A stretch of 13,450 nt of DNA from JALHSW01 sp038321755 (GCA_038321755.1 JBBQFJ010000099.1:1-13450); one strand, 5' to 3'. Shown: positions 6,776-12,620, counted from the first letter of the stretch. Numbers and translations are program-made. The notes: generated by a model from the letters alone, not told the origin.

Positions 6776-7354
6776 ATGAGTGGCCGGATGCGGGTCATCG
6801 CCGGCGAGGCCCGTGGGTTGACCCTCGTCGCGCCGTCCGATGCACGTCCGACCAGCGGGCGTGTCCGGGAGGCCTTGTTCTCGTCGCTCGGCGATGTCAC
6901 GGGCGCGCGCGTCCTCGACCTGTTCGCCGGGAGCGGCGCGTTGGCGATCGAGGCGCTCTCGCGCGGTGCCGAGCGAGCGGTGCTCGTCGATCGCGACCGT
7001 GAGGCGTTCGAGGCCTGTCGAGCCAACCTCGAGACGACGCGCTTCACCGAGCGCGCGCGCGTGCTGCTGCGCCAGGTCGCCACGTTCCTGGAGGGACCGA
7101 TCCCCGACGAGGCGCCGTTCGACCTCGTGTGCTGCGATCCGCCGTACGACCAGGACGAGCCGGAGCTCGAGGCCGTGCTCGAGGAACTCACCGAGCCCGG
7201 GTGGCTCGCTCTGGAGGCCCGCGTCGTCATCGAGCGTGCGGCCCGTCGCACCCGGGAAGGGGGCGGCGAGTGGAGCAGCGCATGGAAGGTGGGGTGGGAG
7301 CGCAGGTACGGGGATACGCTCGTCACGGTCCTGCGGCCATCGCAGACGACGTGA
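6776..7354 (+). CDS. rsmD: 16S rRNA (guanine(966)-N2)-methyltransferase RsmD
   Basis: RsmD transfers a methyl group from S-adenosylmethionine to N2 of G966 of 16S rRNA during 30S assembly. The protein has the family opening RVIAGEARG and the substrate-side motif RPTSGRVREALFSSL. The Rossmann SAM-binding motif is VLDLFAGSGALAIEALSRGA, followed by the acidic VLVDRD end of strand 2. The catalytic motif CCDPPYD has Asp121-Pro-Pro-Tyr where many relatives have Asn/Asp-Pro-Pro-Tyr. From this start it is 192 residues, normal for the family. Starts at GTG 6752, ATG 6776 and ATG 6788 are all possible and none has a good ribosome binding site. ATG 6788 gives the most family-like N-terminus (MRVIAGEARG). 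coaD follows after 34 bases, the usual partner of rsmD. Confidence 0.93.
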   Translation: MSGRMRVIAGEARGLTLVAPSDARPTSGRVREALFSSLGDVTGARVLDLFAGSGALAIEALSRGAERAVLVDRDREAFEACRANLETTRFTERARVLLRQVATFLEGPIPDEAPFDLVCCDPPYDQDEPELEAVLEELTEPGWLALEARVVIERAARRTREGGGEWSSAWKVGWERRYGDTLVTVLRPSQTT

Positions 7355-7388
7355 TCTGGATCTGAGCCGAGCGAGGAGCACGACGGAA

Positions 7389-7853
7389 GTGGCCACTGCG
7401 CTGTGCCCGGGATCGTTCGACCCGGTGACCCTCGGACACCTCGACATCATCGAGCGAACCGCGCGCCATTTCGACGAGGTCATCGTCGCGGTCATCCGGA
7501 ACCCGCAGAAGTCGCAGTCGCTCTTCACCCTGGAGGAGCGCCAAGAGATGCTGCATGAGGTCACGAAGCACATCCCGAACGTGCGCATCGAGTTCTTCAA
7601 GGGCCTGCTGGTGGAGTTCGCCCGCGACCATGGTGCCGAGTCGATCGTGAAAGGGCTCCGCGCCATCTCCGACTTCGACTACGAGCTGCAGATGGCCCAG
7701 ATGAACCAGCGGCTCTCCGGCATCGACACGTTCTTCATCTCGACGAGCCCGCAACACTCGTTCCTGTCGTCGAGCCTGGTGCGTGAGGTCGCCCGATTCG
7801 GCGGCGACGTGTCGAGCATGGTGCCGTCGATGGTCGCCGAGCGGCTCGCCTAG
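7389..7853 (+). CDS. coaD: Phosphopantetheine adenylyltransferase
   Basis: CoaD transfers AMP from ATP to 4'-phosphopantetheine to make dephospho-CoA, the penultimate step of CoA synthesis. The 154-residue length matches the family. The nucleotidyltransferase signature CPGSFDPVTLGHLDII, holding the T/HxGH motif, opens the protein. KGLRAISDFDYELQMAQMN forms the phosphopantetheine pocket, and STSPQHSFLSSSLVREVA carries the family's ISSS-like nucleotide motif. The GTG start at 7389 is supported by GAGGAG at 7373-7378 about ten bases upstream. It ends in TAG. Its position between rsmD and the SepIVA-like gene is typical of actinobacteria. Its product supplies the CoA pool used for the phosphopantetheine arm of the ACP encoded at 10366. 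Confidence 0.97.
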   Translation: MATALCPGSFDPVTLGHLDIIERTARHFDEVIVAVIRNPQKSQSLFTLEERQEMLHEVTKHIPNVRIEFFKGLLVEFARDHGAESIVKGLRAISDFDYELQMAQMNQRLSGIDTFFISTSPQHSFLSSSLVREVARFGGDVSSMVPSMVAERLA

Positions 7854-7893
7854 CGGTACGGGGACGAGCCCCGCCCGACATGAGCAGCGCGAC

Positions 7894-8427
7894 ATGAGCG
7901 AGCAGGAGGCTCGAGCGCTCGAGGACCTCCTGTTCGATCTCCGCGAGCTGATCGAACAGGCCCGGATGATGCCGATGTCCGCGTCGGTGCTGGTCAACCG
8001 CGACGAAGCGCTCGCGCTGATCGAAGATGCGCTGGCGAGCATGCCGGAGGAGCTGCGGCGCGCCCGCTGGCTGCTGAAGGAGCGCGACGAGTACCTCGCC
8101 GAAGCGCGCCGGGATGCTGCCATCCTCGTCGACGCCGCGCGCACCCAGGCCGAGCGCATGGTCGAGCGAACCGAGATCGCCCGTGAGGCACGCCGGACCG
8201 CCGAGCAGGTGATCTCCGAGGCCGAGGCCGACGCACGCCGACTGAGTCACGAAGCCGACGACTTCATCGACGCTCGACTCGTCACGTTCCAGGAGACGCT
8301 CGAACGCACCCTTGCCGCCGTGAAGCGGGGGCGCGACCGTCTCCAACCGGACCCCGACCCGGGTGCCGACCCGGCTGCGGAGGCGGCCGTCCCTGAGCGG
8401 GAGTTCTTCGACCAAGACCAGGAATAG
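7894..8427 (+). CDS. SepIVA-like coiled-coil septation protein (DivIVA family)
   Basis: A 177-residue, charged, mostly helical protein. Residues 1-60 (ALEDLLFDLRELIEQARMMP, then SASVLVNRDEALALIEDAL) and the C-terminal half (EADARRLSHEADDFIDARL, then FQETLERTLAAVKRGRDRL) resemble, as I recall them, the two ends of mycobacterial Rv2927c/SepIVA, a DivIVA-family protein of septal and polar growth. The centre is an Ala/Glu/Arg coiled coil. At 177 residues it is shorter than the roughly 245-residue mycobacterial protein, and the missing part would be coiled coil. The acidic Pro-rich tail (PDPDPGADPAAEAAVPEREF) is probably disordered. The gene lies between coaD and the DUF177 gene, the same place as in streptomycetes. 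The ATG at 7894 overlaps the stop of a five-codon mini-ORF that starts at 7880. It was long annotated as an ATP synthase subunit B-like protein in relatives, which I consider misleading. It ends in TAG. Confidence 0.8.
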   Translation: MSEQEARALEDLLFDLRELIEQARMMPMSASVLVNRDEALALIEDALASMPEELRRARWLLKERDEYLAEARRDAAILVDAARTQAERMVERTEIAREARRTAEQVISEAEADARRLSHEADDFIDARLVTFQETLERTLAAVKRGRDRLQPDPDPGADPAAEAAVPEREFFDQDQE

Positions 8428-8458
8428 CCCGAACGGGCGCCTTCTCGACCCACGACCG

Positions 8459-8489
8459 CCGGGAAACCCAGCAAGCACAAGGGTTCCGG
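8459..8489 (+). repeat. Imperfect inverted repeat after the SepIVA-like gene
   Basis: ccgggaaaccc (8459-8469) can pair with gggttccgg (8481-8489) if two bases bulge out, leaving an A-rich 11-base loop. It lies 31 bases after the TAG of the SepIVA-like gene and just before the candidate promoter at 8500. It could be a weak terminator, but there is no T-run. Confidence 0.3.
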
Positions 8490-8499
8490 GCCTCTGCGC

Positions 8500-8505
8500 T
8501 ATCCT
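8500..8505 (+). promoter_or_regulatory. Candidate -10 for the DUF177-rpmF-plsX operon
   Basis: TATCCT fits the TAnnnT pattern within the 156-base gap before the DUF177 gene, the largest gap in this co-directional block. The implied leader is about 70 bases. No convincing -35 element lies at the right distance, so this is tentative. Confidence 0.35.
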
Positions 8506-8583
8506 GTCCTGTCGCCCGTCCGCGGGGCGTTGCGGAGCCATCCGGGTCTTCCGCCGCTGTCCGCCGGCTCCGGCACCATCACC

Positions 8584-8862
8584 ATGTCCGGACTCCGCAT
8601 CGACGCCACCGACCTCCTCGCCAGGGCGGGGAACCGTCGTGAGGTCACGATCGACCAGGCGCTCGATGAGCTGCGTGGCACTTCGGCGCGCATCGAGGCG
8701 CCGATCCACGTCGCCCTCGTGCTGGAGCGCATCCCCGACGGTGTCGTCGCTCGCGGTTCGATCGATGCGACCTGGCAGGCGCAGTGCAGCATCTGTCTTC
8801 GCGACCTCGAGCAGCCGATGAGCGTCCACGTCGACGAGCTGTACGAGACCGCGCCGATCTAG
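8584..8862 (+). CDS. DUF177/YceD-family protein, N-terminal part up to an in-frame TAG
   Basis: This is the first 92 codons of a DUF177 (YceD) protein, a family that neighbours rpmF in most bacteria and is linked to 23S rRNA or ribosome assembly. Its own sequence shows RIDATDLLARAG, the beta-rich VALVLERIPDGVVARGSIDA, and the first Cys pair CSICLRDL (Cys68, Cys71). A TAG at 8860-8862 (codon 93) stops it after ELYETAPI. The same frame then continues for 68 more codons of family sequence (next entry). Intact, the protein would have 161 residues, a usual DUF177 length. The ATG at 8584 has no visible Shine-Dalgarno sequence. TTG 8530 is an in-frame alternative but adds a Pro-rich stretch that does not look like the family. 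Whether the stop is real, read through, or a sequence error cannot be told from the window. Confidence 0.85.
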   Translation: MSGLRIDATDLLARAGNRREVTIDQALDELRGTSARIEAPIHVALVLERIPDGVVARGSIDATWQAQCSICLRDLEQPMSVHVDELYETAPI

Positions 8863-9069
8863 GGAGAGACGTACCCGATCGAGGGCGTCGAGATCGATCT
8901 CGAACAGCTCGCTCGCGATGCGCTCGTCCTGGAGCTGCCGATCGCGCCCCACTGCGACTCGGCATGCGAGCCTGCCGTCCTGCCCCAGGGTGTCGCACTC
9001 TCCACCGAACCGGAGCCCGGCGCGGCGCGCGATCCCCGGTGGGCCGCACTCTCCGATCTGGAGCTCTGA
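8863..9069 (+). pseudogene. DUF177/YceD C-terminal half, in frame after the TAG
   Basis: The frame of the preceding gene continues unbroken for 68 codons to TGA 9067-9069. It reads GETYPIEGVEIDLEQLARDA, then LVLELPIAPHCDSAC and WAALSDLEL. The IDLxxLxRDAxxLxLP...C pattern and the second Cys pair (Cys124 and Cys128 of the joined protein) are hallmarks of DUF177. By coding style it is under the same constraint as the first half. No ATG and no ribosome binding site lies at its beginning, so independent translation is unlikely. In relatives as I recall them the position of the TAG is often Glu (PxEGETYP), which would need only one base change from GAG. Confidence 0.8.
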
Positions 9070-9070
9070 C

Positions 9071-9132
9071 CCACCGCTCGCAGACCACCGCCCGTCTCGT
9101 CCCTCACACCGATCTCGCAACCACCGCTCGCA
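9071..9132 (+). repeat. 12-bp direct repeat in the G-poor rpmF leader
   Basis: ccaccgctcgca occurs at 9071-9082 and again at 9121-9132, exactly 50 bases apart, within the 87-base gap between the DUF177 frame and rpmF. The gap is markedly C-rich and G-poor on the coding strand, so its RNA should be little structured. Function unknown; chance in a low-complexity stretch is possible. Confidence 0.5.
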
Positions 9133-9156
9133 TCCCACAGATACCAGGAGCCCACG

Positions 9157-9336
9157 ATGGCAGTCCCGAAGCGCAAGACCCCACGATCACGAACGCACAG
9201 TCGGCGTTCGGCGAACCGCAAGCTCGCACCCCCGTCGCGCTCCGACTGTCCCAACTGCGGGAACGCCAAGCTGCCGCACGTCGTGTGCCCGAACTGCGGT
9301 TGGTACAAGGGACGTCAGGCCGTCGAGGTCGACTGA
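9157..9336 (+). CDS. rpmF: 50S ribosomal protein L32
   Basis: Ribosomal protein bL32 of the large subunit, 59 residues, a normal length. It begins MAVPKRKTPRSRTHSRRSAN, the standard L32 start, and carries a zinc ribbon of two CxxC pairs (DCPNCGN and VCPNCGW), so it is the zinc-dependent form, as is the L28 in this window. It ends YKGRQAVEVD. The ATG at 9157 is preceded by CAGGAG about seven bases upstream. The surrounding sequence also has a long overlapping reading frame in another phase, which is a shadow. It sits between the DUF177 gene and plsX, one of the most conserved neighbourhoods in bacteria, joining ribosome and phospholipid synthesis. Confidence 0.97.
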   Translation: MAVPKRKTPRSRTHSRRSANRKLAPPSRSDCPNCGNAKLPHVVCPNCGWYKGRQAVEVD

Positions 9337-9344
9337 GTCGTTCC

Positions 9345-10376
9345 ATGACGACGAGCAGCCACAACGGCGACTCCGGGCATCGACGCACGATCGCCGTCGA
9401 CGCGATGGGTGGCGACAGCGCGCCTGGCGAGATCGTCGCCGGTGCGCTGCAGGCCGCGCTCGACCTCGACGTCGACGTGCTGCTGGTCGGACGACGCGAC
9501 GCGATCACGCCGCTGCTCCCCGGCGGCGTGGCTCCCGACGGTGTGGAGCTCGTCGACGCGAGTGAAGTCATCGAGATGGACGCCGAGCCGCTGGCCGCGG
9601 TCCGCACGCTGAAGGACTCCTCCATCATGCGTGCGTTCGAGGCCGTGCGCGACGGCCGCGCCGACGCGATGGTGAGTGCCGGCAACACCGGTGCCGTCAC
9701 CACGGGCGCGGTGCTGCGACTCGGACGGTTCAAGGGGGTGCCGAGCCCCGCGATCGCGGTACCCATCCCGGTTCCCGGACATCACCCACAGCTGCTCGTC
9801 GACGGGGGTGCGGTGGTCGACCCCGCACCCGAGCGCCTCGTGCAGTACGCCCTGATGGGCCGTGAGTACGCGCGGGCCCGTTGGGACATCGCCGCGCCGC
9901 GCGTGGGCCTCCTCTCCAACGGAGAAGAGGCCGGCAAGGGCGACGAGCTCCGCAAGAGCGCGTTCCCGCTCCTGCAGTCGGTGCCCGGGTTCATCGGCAA
10001 CGTCGAAGGCCGCGACTTCATGCACAGCGACACGGTCGACGTCATCGTGACCGATGGGTTCACCGGCAACGTCGCGCTCAAGTCGTTGGAGGGCGCACTG
10101 CGTGCCGCGTCGTCGGTGATCTTCGGGGTGTTCGAGCAGAGCCCGGAGGCAAGAGAGGCCGGCAAGGTGATGATGGGGCCGCTGCTCGATGCTGCGTCGG
10201 ACTTCAGTCCCGACGTCGTCGGCGGCGCGGTCCTGCTCGGCATCAAGGGACTCACGGTCATCTCCCACGGTGCGTCTTCCGCGCGGGCGATCACGAACGC
10301 GGTCGGGATCGCCGCAGATTGCGCTCGGCGCGACATGGTCGACCGAGTGCGCGAGGCGGTCACCGGTGCCCGCTGA
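9345..10376 (+). CDS. plsX: Phosphate acyltransferase PlsX
   Basis: PlsX makes acyl-phosphate from acyl-ACP and orthophosphate, the first step in the PlsX/PlsY route to phosphatidic acid; it works at the inner face of the membrane. The 343 residues match the family. Visible motifs are IAVDAMGGDSAPGEIVAGA at the start, RTLKDSSIMRAFEAVRDG, SAGNTGAV, AIAVPIPVPG, FIGNVEGRDF, and VDVIVTDGFTGNVALKSLEG. One oddity is DGGAVVDPAPERL, where most relatives have D-x-GANxD/E, so the usual Asn is Val here. The ATG at 9345 lies eight bases after the rpmF stop with only a weak purine stretch before it. The 3' end overlaps the acpP start by 11 bases, so the enzyme and its acyl carrier are made together. Confidence 0.96.
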   Translation: MTTSSHNGDSGHRRTIAVDAMGGDSAPGEIVAGALQAALDLDVDVLLVGRRDAITPLLPGGVAPDGVELVDASEVIEMDAEPLAAVRTLKDSSIMRAFEAVRDGRADAMVSAGNTGAVTTGAVLRLGRFKGVPSPAIAVPIPVPGHHPQLLVDGGAVVDPAPERLVQYALMGREYARARWDIAAPRVGLLSNGEEAGKGDELRKSAFPLLQSVPGFIGNVEGRDFMHSDTVDVIVTDGFTGNVALKSLEGALRAASSVIFGVFEQSPEAREAGKVMMGPLLDAASDFSPDVVGGAVLLGIKGLTVISHGASSARAITNAVGIAADCARRDMVDRVREAVTGAR

Positions 10377-10677
10377 GACGCACGTCGAACAGCAGCCGCT
10401 CGGTCCGGACGAGGTGCTCGCGCTGGTGCGGGAACGCCTGGCCGAGATCCTCGAGATCGACGAGCACCAGATCACTCGAGCCGCGAGCTTTCGCGACGAT
10501 CTCGATGCCGACTCACTCGCGTTGATCGAGCTCGTCGAGGTCATCGAAGCGGAGCTGGGGGAGCGCACGGTCGGGTTCAGCGTTGACGACGAGGATCTCG
10601 CCGAGCTGCACACCGTCGGCGAAGCGGTCGACTACGTCGTCGCCCGACTCGACGCTGCAGGCGGTGGGGGCGGATGA
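10366..10677 (+). CDS. acpP: Acyl carrier protein
   Basis: A 103-residue acyl carrier protein that carries fatty acyl chains on a phosphopantetheine arm for fatty acid and phospholipid synthesis. The attachment site is the Ser in FRDDLDADSLALIELVEVIE, the standard D-S-L motif at the start of helix II. LAEILEIDEHQITRAASF and TVGEAVDYVVARL complete the four-helix fold. It is longer than the typical 75-85 residues: there is a 12-15 residue N-terminal extension and a glycine tail (five Gly). The GTG at 10366 overlaps the end of plsX and has GAGGCGG upstream. The ATG of rnc overlaps its stop in an ATGA. The neighbourhood (plsX-acpP-rnc) supports a primary-metabolism ACP, not a polyketide one. Confidence 0.94.
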   Translation: MPAETHVEQQPLGPDEVLALVRERLAEILEIDEHQITRAASFRDDLDADSLALIELVEVIEAELGERTVGFSVDDEDLAELHTVGEAVDYVVARLDAAGGGGG

Positions 10678-11432
10678 CGCGCGACGAGGCGTTGGCACGC
10701 CTCGAGGCAGCCCTCGACCACGAGTTCGCCGATCGGAACCACCTCGAACACGCGCTCGTGCACCGGTCGTTCTGTGCCGAACACCCGGAGACCGAGTCGA
10801 ACGAGCGCATGGAGTTCCTCGGCGACGCGGTCCTCGGCCTGTCCGTGACGGTGCACGTGTTCCACGCGTACCCGCACCTCCCGGAGGGAGAGCTCGCGAA
10901 GCTGCGTGCGTCGGTGGTCAACGCCGAGGTGCTCGCCGAGGTCGCACTCGAGATCGAGCTCGGAGATGCGCTCGTGCTGGGCAAGGGCGAAGACGCGTCG
11001 GGCGGTCGAGCGAAGCCGTCGATCCTCGCTGACGCGATGGAAGCCGTGATCGCGGCCGTCTATCTCGACGGCGGCTGGGACGCGGCCGACGCGCTCGTGC
11101 TCGGACTGCTCGGCGATCGCATCCGCGACGGCGCAGCCGGCCCGGGCGGCGACGACTACAAGACGCGCTTGCAAGAGCTCGCGGCGCAGTGCTTCGACCA
11201 GCTCCCTCGGTACCAGGTGCGCGCCGAGGGCCCCGACCACTCCAAGCGCTTCTTCGCGACGGTCGTGATCGCCGGGATCCCGCGCGGTGACGGCGAAGGC
11301 CGGTCGAAGAAGCACGCCGAACAAGCCGCGGCGCGTGCCGCGTGGCAGCACCTGGTTCCTGAAGTGTCCGACGACGACGAAGCGCCGATGCCGACACCGG
11401 TCGGCGCCAGAGGAGAGGACACGCATGCCTGA
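10674..11432 (+). CDS. rnc: Ribonuclease III
   Basis: RNase III cuts double-stranded RNA, including the 30S rRNA precursor and many mRNA stems. The 252-residue protein has the N-terminal nuclease domain with the signature NERMEFLGDAVL (Glu47 and Asp51 equivalent to the metal-binding acidic pair) and the second catalytic stretch ILADAMEAVIAAVYLDGG. After a short linker comes a C-terminal double-stranded-RNA-binding domain: DYKTRLQELAAQ, then FATVVIAGIPRGDGEGRSKK and HAEQAAARAAWQHL. The ATG overlaps the acpP stop (ATGA) and the stop overlaps the mutM ATG (ATGCCTGA), so all three are translationally coupled. The rnc-mutM-smc order is typical of Gram-positive bacteria. Confidence 0.97.
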   Translation: MTRDEALARLEAALDHEFADRNHLEHALVHRSFCAEHPETESNERMEFLGDAVLGLSVTVHVFHAYPHLPEGELAKLRASVVNAEVLAEVALEIELGDALVLGKGEDASGGRAKPSILADAMEAVIAAVYLDGGWDAADALVLGLLGDRIRDGAAGPGGDDYKTRLQELAAQCFDQLPRYQVRAEGPDHSKRFFATVVIAGIPRGDGEGRSKKHAEQAAARAAWQHLVPEVSDDDEAPMPTPVGARGEDTHA

Positions 11433-12105
11433 GCTTCCGGAAGTCGAGGTGGTGCGACGCGATCTTGAGCGCGACGTCGTGGGCCGTCGGATCAAGGCCG
11501 TCGAAGTCGACGGCATGCGTTCGGTTCGACGGCACCACAACCGAAAGCAGTTCATCAACCGTCTCGAAGGGAAGAAGATCACGGCGGTCGAGCGGCGCGG
11601 CAAGTACCTGCTGCTCGGGCTCGAGGGCAACGACGTGCTGGTGATCCACCTTGGCATGTCGGGGCAGCTCTTGCGCACGAAGACGTCGCGCGAGGCGAAG
11701 CAGAAGCACCTCCACGTGACCATCACGTTCCAGCAGGGTGGCCAGCTCCGGTTCGTCGACCCGCGCACCTTCGGCGAGATGTTCGTCACCGAGGCGGACG
11801 CGTTGTCGAAGGTCAGCGAGCTCTCGCACCTCGGGATCGACCCGCTCGAGCACGCCGTGTCGTGGGAAGAGTTCTGGGCGCTGATCTCCCAGAAGCACGC
11901 GAAGCTCAAGCCGTTGCTCATGGACCAGAAGTTCATGGCCGGCATCGGGAACATCTACAGCGACGAGATCCTGTGGGGGGCGGGCTTGCGATGGGATCGC
12001 ATGAGCGACTCGTTGTCCGCCCAAGAGGTTCGTCGCCTGTACCGCTCGATGGTCGAGGTCCTGCAGGACGCGGTGAAGTATCGCGGCTCCTCGCTGGCCG
12101 ACTAG
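11425..12105 (+). CDS. mutM: Formamidopyrimidine-DNA glycosylase MutM, up to an in-frame TAG
   Basis: MutM (Fpg) removes 8-oxoguanine and ring-opened purines from DNA and nicks the site. The catalytic N-terminus MPELPEVEVVRRDLERDVVG has Pro2 and Glu3. ERRGKYLLL carries the conserved beta-hairpin Lys, and VIHLGMSGQL follows. The helix-two-turn-helix DNA-binding part has LLMDQKFMAGIGNIYSDEIL with its conserved Asn. A TAG at 12103-12105 (codon 227) stops the protein at RGSSLAD, just before the zinc finger. The same frame continues through a complete zinc finger to TGA 12259-12261, giving 278 residues if joined, the usual family length. The ATG at 11425 has a strong AGGAGAGG upstream and overlaps the rnc stop. 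A 226-residue product without the finger would be expected to bind damaged DNA poorly. Confidence 0.94.
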   Translation: MPELPEVEVVRRDLERDVVGRRIKAVEVDGMRSVRRHHNRKQFINRLEGKKITAVERRGKYLLLGLEGNDVLVIHLGMSGQLLRTKTSREAKQKHLHVTITFQQGGQLRFVDPRTFGEMFVTEADALSKVSELSHLGIDPLEHAVSWEEFWALISQKHAKLKPLLMDQKFMAGIGNIYSDEILWGAGLRWDRMSDSLSAQEVRRLYRSMVEVLQDAVKYRGSSLAD

Positions 12106-12261
12106 CAGTACGTCGACCTGTACGGGAAGCCGGGCGAGTACCAGCATCACCACAAGGTGTACGCACGCGAAGGGGAGACCTGTCGTCGGTGTCGGCAGGT
12201 CATCGTGCGCGAGCGCGTCGGCGGGCGGTCCACGTTCTCCTGTCCCGCGTGTCAGGTCTGA
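12106..12261 (+). pseudogene. MutM C-terminal zinc finger, in frame after the TAG
   Basis: The mutM frame continues for 51 codons after the TAG to TGA 12259-12261. It reads QYVDLYGKPGEYQHHHKVYA, then REGETCRRC and GRSTFSCPACQV. This is the complete Fpg/Nei zinc finger: C253-x2-C256-x16-C273-x2-C276 in the joined protein, with the conserved Arg of the finger in GRSTF. In the Thermus protein as I recall it, the residue at the TAG position is Gln; Gln or Glu would each need one base change to give TAG. No start codon with a ribosome binding site lies at its beginning. The acyP GTG overlaps its last codons, so acyP coupling depends on ribosomes reaching this part. Confidence 0.85.
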
Positions 12262-12569
12262 CGTCGTCGAACCCGGTTCGTCGACACGTCTGGGTGTCCG
12301 GACGAGTGCAGAACGTCTGGTTTCGTGACGGCTGTGCCAGCGAGGCGCGCGCGGTCGGCGTCGACGGCTGGATCCGGAACCTCCCGGACGGTCGTGTCGA
12401 AGCAGTCTTCGAGGGCGCACCGGACGCGGTCGGGCGCGTCGTCATGTGGTGTCACGACGGCCCGACGCGGGCTCGCGTGACCCGCGTCGAGGTACGCGAC
12501 GAGCTGCCGCTCCCCGCAACGGGCGACGAGGCTGACGGGACGCCCGGGCGGGGGTTCTTCATCCGCTAG
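12249..12569 (+). CDS. acyP: Acylphosphatase
   Basis: Acylphosphatase hydrolyses acyl-phosphates such as carbamoyl- and acetyl-phosphate; its physiological role in bacteria is unclear. The roughly 95-residue domain is preceded here by about ten extra residues, 106 in all. The phosphate-binding loop reads WVSGRVQNVWFRDG, with the essential Arg at residue 26, and the catalytic Asn lies at residue 44 in GVDGWIRNLPDGRVE. The usual VQGVxFR has Asn instead of the second Gly, a notable change inside the loop. The C-terminal GRGFFIR is typical. The GTG at 12249 overlaps the end of the mutM frame by 13 bases; no strong ribosome binding site is seen, so coupled translation is likely. It ends in TAG. 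Confidence 0.9.
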   Translation: MSGLTSSNPVRRHVWVSGRVQNVWFRDGCASEARAVGVDGWIRNLPDGRVEAVFEGAPDAVGRVVMWCHDGPTRARVTRVEVRDELPLPATGDEADGTPGRGFFIR

Positions 12570-12580
12570 CCCTCTGACCT

Positions 12581-12607
12581 GGGACGACGCGACCTCCGCG
12601 GCGTCCC
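12581..12607 (+). terminator. Hairpin after acyP, possible terminator
   Basis: gggacgacgcg (12581-12591) pairs with cgcggcgtccc (12597-12607) over 11 positions with one mismatch and a five-base loop. It begins 12 bases after the acyP stop and ends 13 bases before the candidate smc promoter, the right place to end the rpmF-acyP transcript. No T-run follows, as is common for high-GC actinobacterial hairpins, so intrinsic termination is plausible but not shown. Confidence 0.5.
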
Positions 12608-12620
12608 TCGGCCTCGTCGC

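Noticed and set aside
7783..7893. Longer start for the SepIVA-like gene at 7783
   Set aside because: It overlaps the end of coaD by 70 bases and the added residues are Arg/Pro/Ser-rich noise; family alignment begins after ATG 7894.
8784..9344. Long N-terminal extension of plsX across rpmF
   Set aside because: PlsX begins at 9345 by family alignment; the upstream part overlaps rpmF and the DUF177 frame and is Arg-rich noise.
8860..12105. Pyrrolysine or selenocysteine insertion at the TAGs
   Set aside because: Selenocysteine uses TGA. Pyrrolysine is known from methylamine methyltransferases and a few others, neither of these families, and no pyl genes are visible here.
3835..12569. Complete reassignment of TAG to an amino acid
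   Set aside because: Five genes (rpmB, dak2, coaD, SepIVA-like, acyP) end at TAG exactly where family proteins end, and readthrough would run into other genes out of phase. Only site-specific readthrough or error remains.
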